Of a stretch of 9,050 nucleotides of DNA, positions 1 through 5,547 are shown one piece after another. Numbering within the stretch: position 1 is the stretch's first letter; each line of letters starts with the position of its first letter. Source of the DNA: Bacteroidales bacterium (lineage in GTDB: Bacteria; Bacteroidota; Bacteroidia; Bacteroidales; UBA932); NCBI GenBank assembly GCA_017548445.1, contig JAFYZZ010000012.1, forward strand, positions 1 through 9,050. The letters are read 5' to 3'. Position numbers and translations under genes: made by a program. The notes under the pieces were generated by a model that worked only from the letters and a program-made list of their open reading frames with translations, was not told where the DNA came from and did not search any database.

Positions 1-14
1 GAGAATCCTAAAAC

Positions 15-65
15 GGCGCGCCCCGCAGCCCGGCTGCAAGGCCGGGCAACGGGGAAAAGCGCGCC
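15..65. other. Nested GC-rich inverted repeat
   Basis: Three nested complementary arms are visible: 15-20 with 60-65 (GGCGCG/CGCGCC), 21-25 with 50-54 (CCCCG/CGGGG) and 28-33 with 42-47 (GCCCGG/CCGGGC), leaving an 8-base loop. As RNA this is one long interrupted stem-loop; as DNA it could extrude as a cruciform. No open frame here has recognisable protein similarity. It lies upstream of the Avd gene of the DGR, where a target gene would commonly end. A role in target-site recognition or termination is inference. Confidence 0.6.
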
Positions 66-82
66 AGACTTAAGAGCCTGGG

Positions 83-101
83 CCCGGCACGGTGTGCCGG
101 G
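83..101. other. Perfect 8-bp GC hairpin
   Basis: CCCGGCAC (83-90) and GTGCCGGG (94-101) are perfectly complementary around a GGT loop. No U-tract follows directly, so it is not a classical terminator. In some DGRs a short GC-rich hairpin or cruciform just downstream of the variable repeat helps retrohoming. This one has similar stem length and would sit just downstream if the target gene ends at or before the window edge, but the VR is not visible, so that role is speculative. Confidence 0.55.
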
Positions 102-112
102 GCGCGTGAGCA

Positions 113-165
113 AAAAAAATAATCCGGCGAAGCCGGAAAGATTTTTTTAAAAAACGAAGTTTTTT
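113..165. terminator. Two consecutive terminator-like hairpins before the avd gene
   Basis: The first hairpin has core CCGGC (124-128), loop GAA and GCCGG (132-136), flanked by A-rich 113-120 that pairs with T-rich 141-148, the form of a bidirectional intrinsic terminator. A second hairpin follows at once: six A plus C (149-155), loop GAA, G plus six T (159-165). Together they would insulate the avd-TR-RT unit from transcription arriving from upstream, or modulate it. No consensus TTTG/TAnnTTTG promoter is evident between them and the ATG at 179. Confidence 0.6.
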
Positions 166-178
166 TAATTTTTTAAAA

Positions 179-892
179 ATGACTTACAAGGAGATCTTCG
201 AAATGGAGGACAACAACACCTGCAAGGTGTATCTGCACCTGGAGGGAACCTTCCTGCGGGCCCATAACCAGTCGGCATACCTGTTGTGTCGCGACGTGAC
301 CGCCTTCAAGGTCTCCTGGCGCGTTATCAAGAAGGAGAACCGCGACGATTATTCCGTCGGGTTCCCCTTCGAGGCGCGCGGCAAGTGGCTGCACAAATTC
401 GTAGTGAAAGAGATCAGCCCGGACCACAAGTTGTACGAGATCACGGCCCTGCAGCCGCTCAACGAGCCGGAGTACCAACACTGGTGCGAGATGGCCCGCG
501 CATTGTCCATCGATCCGAAGCAACAGCATTCGCGCGTGACAAGGCTGATCGAGAGCCAGCCCGTGTACAAAACGGCGCAGGATGTGATGATGCAAGTGCT
601 GGATATCAGTGCAAATGTGAGCAAGCGCCGTACCATCGTTGGGCAGCGGGCCGCCAACCAGGCGATGGACCTGTGTATCGGAATGTTGCATTTCTACGAT
701 GCGCCGGACCGCGCCGCCGAGGCCATCCGCCTGCAGATGCTCTGCCGCGACCTGTCCCTGATGCTGTATGTCCTGGAAGAGAAGAAAGAGTGCAGCCACC
801 GCGCATATGCGGAGCTGACGGAGCGGATCGATTCGATCCGCGGCCAGGCCGGCGCGCTCGCCAAGTCCGCGAAAACTGCTGATACTAACTGA
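179..892 (+). CDS. avd: DGR accessory protein: Avd four-helix domain with an extra N-terminal domain
   Basis: The C-terminal part, about residues 125-230, matches the Avd / S23-like four-helix bundle: PVYKTAQDVMMQVLD begins helix 1, GQRAANQAMDL lies in helix 2, and two more amphipathic helices end near IRGQAGALAKS. Avd is a pentameric, basic partner that binds the DGR reverse transcriptase and template RNA and is needed for mutagenic retrohoming. Standard Avd proteins are about 125 residues; this one is 237. The first ~110 residues form an extra beta-rich domain (KVYLHLEGTFLRAHNQSAY and following) resembling proteins I recall near Bacteroidota DGRs; a relation to MutS domain I is a guess from the pattern. 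ATG 179 is used; an alternative ATG at 203 has AAGGAG 9 bases upstream and would remove eight residues. The gene lies directly 5' of the template repeat and the RT, the usual DGR order. Confidence 0.82.
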   Translation: MTYKEIFEMEDNNTCKVYLHLEGTFLRAHNQSAYLLCRDVTAFKVSWRVIKKENRDDYSVGFPFEARGKWLHKFVVKEISPDHKLYEITALQPLNEPEYQHWCEMARALSIDPKQQHSRVTRLIESQPVYKTAQDVMMQVLDISANVSKRRTIVGQRAANQAMDLCIGMLHFYDAPDRAAEAIRLQMLCRDLSLMLYVLEEKKECSHRAYAELTERIDSIRGQAGALAKSAKTADTN

Positions 893-1099
893 GGAACGGT
901 CCGGGGAGTCCGGAGAGAACCTCTTTTCTATACTGAAACGTCAAGGCCAAGTAAATATGGAACAAAGGATTCAGCGTCCCACCGATTACAAAGGTTCGTG
1001 TCTGCCCATTGGAGCCTTCCGGGCTCCCGCTGGGGAGAGGTCGGCATTTAGCTGTGCCCACAAGGCCTTCCGGATGCCGTACTGGCTGTGGACGCTTTC

Positions 1100-1300
1100 C
1101 AGTCTTGTATTTTTGCCCGCCGCGGGCTACCGTTCCGGTACGACTGTCAACAATGCCGGCCTCAATGGCAACTATTGGTCGTCGTCCCCCTACAGTACTG
1201 CCACGAACGCGTACAACGTCAACTTCAACGCGGGCGGCGTGAATCCACAGAACAACAACAACCGGTTCAACGGGTTTAGTGTTCGTCTCGCCCGAGTATC
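1100..1300 (+). repeat. DGR template repeat (TR), non-coding donor of diversified sequence
   Basis: Read in the frame of 957, this stretch encodes FLPAAGYRSG, NGNYWSSS and, at the end, RFNGFSVRL. That is the C-terminal signature of Fibrobacter-succinogenes-major-type, C-type-lectin-fold proteins diversified by DGRs. Between 1147 and 1275 there are 14 Asn codons, 11 AAC and 3 AAT, including four AAC in a row at 1251-1262. AAC enrichment is the hallmark of a TR, because adenine-directed mutagenesis at the first two positions reaches many amino acids without stop codons. The upstream part of the frame (957-1090) does not look like a protein, so I treat it as RNA and not a gene. It sits between avd and RT as expected. 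Borders are approximate, since the VR partner is absent and the ends cannot be set by alignment. Confidence 0.88.
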
Positions 1301-1486
1301 CTTTGAGTTCATCGTTCCGACCGCCAATGACCGTTCCCTTTAAATAATCAACTCCAGATACCGGGTATCGTTCTGGGCCGGAGCGCCCAGACACCTCCGG
1401 TCCCGAGCGCGAAAGCGGGTGCCTGATGGCCAGCACTCCCCATAGTGGGCGGCGATACCCGTCCTGGAGTTTTCATCTATTTCGTT
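1301..1486 (+). ncRNA. DGR spacer region of the template RNA, long-range helix
   Basis: The TR-RT interval folds around two perfectly complementary pairs: 1350-1357 with 1464-1471 (AACTCCAG/CTGGAGTT) and 1362-1370 with 1453-1461 (CGGGTATCG/CGATACCCG), 17 bp in all with a small internal loop. Inside are a 7-bp hairpin, 1372-1378 with 1385-1391, and a short hairpin with a GAAA loop, CGC 1408-1410 with GCG 1415-1417. In the Bordetella phage DGR, the RNA segment just downstream of TR is structured, binds RT-Avd and is required for cDNA priming; this segment occupies the same position. The helix ends 15 bases before ATG 1487, which favours that RT start over GTG 1445 inside the helix. Confidence 0.72.
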
Positions 1487-3268
1487 ATGTCCATTTCCCC
1501 TACATCCGGTCCGTGGAGCGTGGAGCGGCGCACGCAGCGCCCCTTCAGCGAAGCGATGGGCGCCGAGCGCTACCGGCAGGCGCTGCAGGAGGAGTTCCGC
1601 TCGCCCGAGGTTCAGGCGTGGCTGGAGCTCAACCTGGGCGAGCTGCTGTTCGACGCCTATAAGGAGGCGCGCATCAACGGGCGCAACAGCTACGCGCAGG
1701 TGAATTTCGAGTGCGACCTCGGCCACAACCTCGCCGTGCTGCGCCGCGAGCTGCTGGACGGCAGTTACAAGCCGCGGCGCTGCATCGTCTTCACCGTGGA
1801 CCGGCCGGTCAAGCGCGAGGTCATCGCACCCGCATTCCGGGATATGGTGGTGGGACATCTGCTATGCAACTACCTCTCGCCCATCTTCGAGCGCCATTTC
1901 ATTGCGGACAGTTACAGTTGCCGCAAGGGAAAGGGCACGTCCTACGGGATCAACCGCCTGGAGCACCACCTCCGCAGCGTGACGCAGAATTACACGCGCG
2001 AGGGATGGGTCCTGCAGCTGGACCTGCGGGGATTTTTCATGTCCATCGACCAATGCATCCTGTATGACCGCGTGATGCACACGCTCGCGCGGGGCGGGCA
2101 CCGCGCGGATGCGATGTATCCGCTGGCGGCGCTGCTGGTGCGGGTGACGGTTTTCACGGATCCGACCGTGGGTTGCCACGTACGCGGCACGCGCGAGGAT
2201 TGGGACGGGCTGCCCGCGTCGAAGTCCCTGTTCAACTGTCCGCCGGGGCGCGGGCTGCCCATCGGGCACCTGACGAGCCAGCTGTTCTCGAACGTGTATC
2301 TCGATCCGTTGGACCAGTTCGTGAAGCGGGAGCTGAAAGCGCGGCACTACGGACGCTATGTGGACGATTTCTATTTCGTTACCCATTCCAGCCGGGAGGC
2401 GCTCGCGCTGGTCGAGCCCATCCGGGCGTTCCTGCTCAAAGAGCTTCACCTGAAGTTGCACCCGCGAAAGATCCGCCTCAAGCGGGCGGTGCAGGGGGTG
2501 CAGTTCCTCGGCGTCGTGGTCCGGCCCGGGCGGCGGATCCTCTGCCACCGGGCGCACGTACTGATGACGGATTCGCTCCTGGTGGCGCTCACCTTTTTCG
2601 AAGACATCCACCTGATCGGGGCGCGTCTCCGCTCCTTCCGGGGATATCTTCTCGACAAATGCGACCGGCAGCTCCTCGCTGCCGTTATTATACCCACCGC
2701 GGGATTATCCATTCCATCTCCCGCAAAACCCCCGGAAACCCGCTGCCCCCCAGCGGGTTTCCCTTTTCCCTTCCCGCCAAAAACGGGTCTAGAAGATTTC
2801 GCCGCTCCAGAGCATCTTGAGGAAGTCCAGAACATAGACTATTTCGATGTCTTCGGCTTTCCTCGTAACAGGCTCCAGAGACACGAGAATAAGCCGGCAA
2901 TCCGGGTGCTCTTCTTTAAAAGCCCGCAAGCCTGCTTTGTGTTTGGTCTTTACCTGTTCGGAAGATTTGATTTCGATGGCTACCTTGGCATCCCCCAAAA
3001 CGACATCAACCTCCTTTTTGTCATATGTACGCCAGTAAGAGATGCTTTCCTTTTTGTCGTTGTACCCTTTGTATGCAATGATTTCCTGCATCACGAAGTG
3101 CTCGAAAGCATGCCCGTAGTCATCGGTTCCACGGGTCAAGGAATGTCGGCCCATCAGATAGTTGGCGAGCCCCACGTCAAAGTAATAGAACCGGGGAGCC
3201 TGAATTATCTTTCGTTTCACCGCTTTCCTGTATGCGGGTATTTCATAACCTATCAATGTATCATATAG
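1487..3268 (+). CDS. DGR reverse transcriptase; 3' end rearranged, recognisable RT to about 2690
   Basis: This is the error-prone RT of the DGR, which copies TR RNA into cDNA with substitutions at adenines. Numbering from ATG 1487: LFDAYKEAR opens the fold, KREV and FRDMVVGHLL are conserved N-terminal motifs, LDLRGFF carries catalytic Asp179, and IGHLTSQ (259-265) is the DGR-specific motif 4 with SQ in place of SP. YVDD (291-294) supplies the other two catalytic Asp. FLGVVV and RSFRGYL belong to the thumb region. Recognisable RT ends near residue 400 (about 2690), close to family length, but no stop codon follows. The frame continues through the terminator at 2736-2760 and antisense to the ATPase gene until TAG/TAA-type stop at 3268. 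The last few dozen native residues appear lost, so the protein may be impaired. ATG 1556 is an alternative start. Confidence 0.85.
   Translation: MSISPTSGPWSVERRTQRPFSEAMGAERYRQALQEEFRSPEVQAWLELNLGELLFDAYKEARINGRNSYAQVNFECDLGHNLAVLRRELLDGSYKPRRCIVFTVDRPVKREVIAPAFRDMVVGHLLCNYLSPIFERHFIADSYSCRKGKGTSYGINRLEHHLRSVTQNYTREGWVLQLDLRGFFMSIDQCILYDRVMHTLARGGHRADAMYPLAALLVRVTVFTDPTVGCHVRGTREDWDGLPASKSLFNCPPGRGLPIGHLTSQLFSNVYLDPLDQFVKRELKARHYGRYVDDFYFVTHSSREALALVEPIRAFLLKELHLKLHPRKIRLKRAVQGVQFLGVVVRPGRRILCHRAHVLMTDSLLVALTFFEDIHLIGARLRSFRGYLLDKCDRQLLAAVIIPTAGLSIPSPAKPPETRCPPAGFPFPFPPKTGLEDFAAPEHLEEVQNIDYFDVFGFPRNRLQRHENKPAIRVLFFKSPQACFVFGLYLFGRFDFDGYLGIPQNDINLLFVICTPVRDAFLFVVVPFVCNDFLHHEVLESMPVVIGSTGQGMSAHQIVGEPHVKVIEPGSLNYLSFHRFPVCGYFITYQCII
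2736..2760. terminator. Strong bidirectional terminator hairpin between RT and ATPase
   Basis: AAACCCGCTG (2736-2745) and CAGCGGGTTT (2751-2760) form a perfect 10-bp stem with a CCCCC loop. The stem carries AAA/TTT at its base and is followed on the plus strand by CCCTTTTCCC. It serves two convergent genes: the RT reading right and the ATPase whose stop is at 2789. A smaller hairpin, 2699-2704 with 2719-2724, precedes it and is followed by AAAA. On the plus strand the terminator lies inside the still-open RT frame. Confidence 0.75.
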
Positions 3269-3928
3269 AATTTGGAAATACGCCTGGACGGTTTTGACTG
3301 ACACACCACAATCAGACGCTATGTTTGAATAGTTCAGCATTTCACCATCTGAAATGGCGGCAACCTCCAGGAAGCGCTCGAAGGCATCAAGTTCCCGAAC
3401 GGCCCCTTCTTCGCGTATTTCCTCATTTAGATACACTTCCACATAAGCTTTTAGGCGTTTGGTCGCATCGGGGACCATATAATGACGGGGAAGCATTCCG
3501 TTTTGCACGGCACGGTCCAGCTGAAAGTCCGGGATTTCCGGCCACACAAGCGGATATAGAGTTTCCGGGATCGCTCTCCCTCCGAGGGTATTTGCCCCAG
3601 ATTTCTTCAACTTCCTGGCACTGGATCCGCTGAGAATGAACCAAAGCCCTTTGTCAACCATCAGGGAATGTACTATATCCAGTAATTCAGGAACCTTTTG
3701 AATCTCATCTATGATGACGAGCGTCCCTGCCGGTTTATCCTGGAGTGCCTCTTTCAATGCATTGGGATTCCTTTTAAAGAATTTCCGCAGCTCCGGATCA
3801 AGCAAGTCGTAGTAGATTTCCCCTTTGAAGCATTCTTTCAAAAGGGTGGATTTCCCTGTTTGGCGCGCGCCAAACAGGAACATTCCCTCGTCCAGCCTAC
3901 TTTTGACATCAAATAATCTCGTATACAT
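2789..3928 (-). CDS. AAA-family ATPase with C-terminal DUF4143 domain
   Basis: The 379-residue protein starts MYTRLFDVKSRL. It has a Walker A motif GARQTGKST at residues 20-28, Walker B LVIIDE at 70-75 and a sensor-like FILSGSSARKL near 97-107. The middle has a winged-helix-like segment (NIASDCGVSVKTVQAYFQIL), followed by the DUF4143 region with YYFDVGLANYLMGR and a C-terminal PD-(D/E)xK-like signature, Asp308 then Glu319-Ile-Lys321. The family is very common and multicopy in Bacteroidota and its function is poorly defined; a DNA-related or defence-linked role is only inferred. ATG 3928 is chosen over TTG 3958 because homologues usually begin with this M-Y-x-R motif. The gene is visibly more A/T-rich than the flanking DGR and AraC genes, consistent with transfer. 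A consensus promoter lies 60-90 bases upstream and it appears monocistronic. Confidence 0.88.
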   Translation of the reverse strand: MYTRLFDVKSRLDEGMFLFGARQTGKSTLLKECFKGEIYYDLLDPELRKFFKRNPNALKEALQDKPAGTLVIIDEIQKVPELLDIVHSLMVDKGLWFILSGSSARKLKKSGANTLGGRAIPETLYPLVWPEIPDFQLDRAVQNGMLPRHYMVPDATKRLKAYVEVYLNEEIREEGAVRELDAFERFLEVAAISDGEMLNYSNIASDCGVSVKTVQAYFQILYDTLIGYEIPAYRKAVKRKIIQAPRFYYFDVGLANYLMGRHSLTRGTDDYGHAFEHFVMQEIIAYKGYNDKKESISYWRTYDKKEVDVVLGDAKVAIEIKSSEQVKTKHKAGLRAFKEEHPDCRLILVSLEPVTRKAEDIEIVYVLDFLKMLWSGEIF

Positions 3929-3988
3929 ATAGCGCCGAAAATTTTGAGTATACTCCAAATTTTTCTATGAATTTGTGGAGTACGGTCG

Positions 3989-4019
3989 CAAATTTAATAA
4001 AGATTATTTGAATACCAAA
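3989..4019 (-). promoter_or_regulatory. Bacteroidota -33/-7 promoter for the ATPase gene
   Basis: On the minus strand TTTG (4016-4019) is separated by exactly 19 bases from TAAATTTG (3989-3996), a full match to the Bacteroidota primary-sigma consensus TTTG-N19-21-TAnnTTTG. The start of transcription would fall near 3982, giving a leader of about 55 bases before ATG 3928. No Shine-Dalgarno sequence is evident, which is normal for this phylum. Confidence 0.75.
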
Positions 4020-4028
4020 ACGCCTGGT

Positions 4029-4053
4029 GCTACTGCTCCCGCGCCTGGTTGTT
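4029..4053. repeat. 25-base direct repeat, copy A (matches AraC gene 3' end)
   Basis: GCTACTGCTCCCGCGCCTGG plus the next five bases matches 7108-7132 with two mismatches in 25, in the same orientation. It overlaps by two bases the stop codon (TTA, 4052-4054) of the truncated ATPase remnant. The shared core GCTACTGCT-CCGCGC also occurs at 4328-4344. The copies could be site-specific recombination traces or an interspersed repeat; see findings. Confidence 0.7.
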
Positions 4054-4267
4054 AATACAAGAACCCGAACATCCAGAGCGGAACCTGATTGTCGAAGACG
4101 TATTCCAGGTTGTCTTTGACCACATATCCGTCTTTGACGTCTTCGATCTGCTTCTTCCCTTTGTTGCGGCCGCCCACCTCGAAGGTCTTTCCTTCTATCT
4201 CAAAATCCGAGACAGGAGACTCCAGCGTTTCATATTTCTGCTTGGCCCAGCAGAAGAAAACTGCGGG
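4052..4267 (-). pseudogene. C-terminal remnant of a second AAA ATPase
   Basis: The last ~70 residues of a minus-strand frame read GKTFEVGGRNKGKKQIEDV, then GYVVKDNLEYVFDNQVPLW and MFGFLY before the stop. This is the typical C-terminus of another Bacteroidota AAA-family ATPase subgroup, which ends in IPLWxFGFLY-like sequence. No Walker motifs or other upstream domain precede it. At about 4262-4313 the frame runs instead into palindromic repeats, so the N-terminal four-fifths is missing. It differs from the intact ATPase at 2789-3928, which ends in the EIKSS-type DUF4143 region, so it is not a partial copy of that gene. Expression is unlikely to give a functional product. Confidence 0.75.
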
Positions 4268-4313
4268 GACTTTCCCGCAATTTTCCAAAAAAGTTGCGGA
4301 ACTTTTCCCGCAA
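4262..4313. repeat. Two tandem imperfect hairpin units
   Basis: Hairpin 1 pairs TGCGGG (4262-4267) with CCCGCA (4274-4279); hairpin 2 pairs TTGCGG (4294-4299) with CCGCAA (4308-4313). The units share the pattern TTGCGG-aaCTTTTcCCGCAA and lie about 32 bases apart. They sit exactly where similarity to the ATPase remnant ends, suggesting a REP-like palindromic element at the breakpoint. Confidence 0.6.
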
Positions 4314-4327
4314 TCCCGCCGAAACGT

Positions 4328-4344
4328 GCTACTGCTGCCGCGCT
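4328..4344. repeat. Short copy B of the AraC-3'-end repeat
   Basis: GCTACTGCTGCCGCGC (from 4328) is identical to the first 16 bases of 7108-7132 and follows a similar flank (GAAACGT here, GGAACGC at the other site). Beyond it the sequences diverge. This third copy argues that the sequence is an interspersed repeat and not simply a pair of attachment sites. Confidence 0.6.
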
Positions 4345-4352
4345 CCTTCGTC

Positions 4353-4375
4353 ATTCGCCGGCTCGACCGGCGAAT
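4353..4375. repeat. 9-bp palindromic hairpin
   Basis: ATTCGCCGG (4353-4361), loop CTCGA, CCGGCGAAT (4367-4375). It is preceded by GTC, like the palindrome at 6369-6389 (GTC-ATCCCCGA-loop-TCGGGGAT). The two share one layout: GTCAT, stem, 5-base loop, stem, ATT or ATC. They look like members of one small interspersed palindrome family, placed here just past the abiEii stop. Confidence 0.65.
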
Positions 4376-4382
4376 CTCCCCC

Positions 4383-4429
4383 CTGTCATCCTGAGCACCC
4401 CCTGTCATTCTGAGCGCAGCGAAGAATCT
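4383..4429. repeat. Interspersed GTCATTCTGAGC-type repeat, one short and one full copy
   Basis: A partial copy CTGTCATCCTGAGC (4383-4396) is followed by a longer copy, CTGTCATTCTGAGCGCAGCG and onwards to 4429 (AAGAATCT). Sequence of this type is a familiar short interspersed repeat in many bacterial genomes. The full copy overlaps the abiEii 3' end: the stop codon and the last residues SSLRSE are encoded by the repeat. Confidence 0.7.
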
Positions 4430-5547
4430 ATCGCACCCTCCAGCCCCTCCCCGCCGTTCAGAATCTTTTCAATTTGCATCCAATAGAAGAAGGCTTCGGG
4501 ACGGAAAGCCTTGATTTTTCCGATGACGGGGTTGATGGGTCCGTCAAGTTTTACGGAACGAAGGTCGAGGGACGGATCAAAGTGCTTGATTTCGTTGATG
4601 CCTTTCTTGAGCAGGACGGAGAGGTAGGCAGCCTTGGAAGCATTGACGATGGCGGAATAGTGGTTGTACCTCTCGCTTACAATCAAGTTGCCAATCTGCT
4701 TGATGCCTTTCACGAGCTCTTGATATTCAAAGCTCCGGTCATTGGTAAAGATGCCGGTACAGATGATTTCGGCAGTCTTGTAGATGTCTTCCAGAATGGG
4801 TGTAAGGTCACGACTGTCCATCCGGCGGTAATCCAGCTCGATGGGGGCAATCTTTTCGAAGGTCGCACGAACAACACTGAGATCATCAATACGGTCAAAG
4901 AGGGAGGCGATATCGAATAGCTGCTTGATGATTTCCATGGAGCAGTGGCGCTCTTCCGGCAGACCAGCCCGGCCTATCACGGTCTTGACATAAGGGATAC
5001 CGGTGGTATTGGGGGCGAAAGCCGTCAGTTTGTCGCCCAGCAGGTCGTCTTTGCTGGGAAGGTTGACCTTCAGAGGCTCTCCGGTCATCAAGAGAAACGG
5101 GCTGACGATGGGTAGTTGCTCGATGCGGGAATACCAATTGTCCTCAAACAACACATCCAGCAGGATCTTTTCGGTCGTGATATTGGTGATGTAGGATACT
5201 TGATAGAAACACTTGGCATGCGTTTTTGGGACATTGGTGCGTGAGACCCGATCGGAGGGTTTGATCTCTCCGAAGCCGTATTCTTCAGCATACGGGGCCA
5301 GGTAGGAAACTACATCCGTTCCAGGTGGGCATACGATGTCAATATCCACAGATAGACGTTGTGTACAAGCGATTTGAAGCATCAAAGCACTACCTCCTTT
5401 AAAGAGGAAAGGGCAGCCGGATTTGGCCAAAGCTTCCAGCAGGGAGAAGGCTCTGATGGTCTTTTCCATCAGCGTCGGGTCACTGACTTTATTGATTTCA
5501 CAGGATTTCAGGATCCATTCGAGGGTTCTGCTCTTCGGGTCTATCAT
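4405..5547 (-). CDS. AbiEii-like nucleotidyltransferase toxin (type IV toxin-antitoxin)
   Basis: The 380-residue protein carries the nucleotidyltransferase motifs of the AbiEii/MenA superfamily: KGGSAL at residues 50-55, RLSVDID at 64-70 (metal-binding Asp68 and Asp70), the third acidic site LLDV near Asp131, and the family motif DDLLGDKLTAF at 167-177. Toxins of this family transfer nucleotides to RNA targets; tRNA is the target in studied MenA examples, and abortive phage defence is the classic AbiE phenotype. It overlaps the upstream gene by 4 bases (ATGA), so the pair is translationally coupled with the antitoxin first, as is usual. The C-terminal region after ~200 is helical and less conserved. 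The final residues SSLRSE come from an interspersed repeat, so the native C-terminus may have been replaced. No separate promoter is seen. Confidence 0.85.
   Translation of the reverse strand: MIDPKSRTLEWILKSCEINKVSDPTLMEKTIRAFSLLEALAKSGCPFLFKGGSALMLQIACTQRLSVDIDIVCPPGTDVVSYLAPYAEEYGFGEIKPSDRVSRTNVPKTHAKCFYQVSYITNITTEKILLDVLFEDNWYSRIEQLPIVSPFLLMTGEPLKVNLPSKDDLLGDKLTAFAPNTTGIPYVKTVIGRAGLPEERHCSMEIIKQLFDIASLFDRIDDLSVVRATFEKIAPIELDYRRMDSRDLTPILEDIYKTAEIICTGIFTNDRSFEYQELVKGIKQIGNLIVSERYNHYSAIVNASKAAYLSVLLKKGINEIKHFDPSLDLRSVKLDGPINPVIGKIKAFRPEAFFYWMQIEKILNGGEGLEGAIDSSLRSE

Noticed and set aside
957..1343. Plus-strand open frame starting at ATG 957 across the TR
   Set aside because: Only the TR part resembles protein, because it mirrors the diversified C-terminus of the target. 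The first ~45 residues are unlike any protein start and contain hairpin-forming sequence (1011-1027 and 1042-1079). A template RNA explains it better.
1445..1486. GTG 1445 as the RT start
   Set aside because: It lies inside the long-range helix of the spacer (1350-1471), and the extra residues GGDTRPGVFIYFV lack RT-like sequence.
4474..4920. Plus-strand open frame opposite abiEii
   Set aside because: It is antisense to a gene with intact nucleotidyltransferase motifs and has no recognisable domain.
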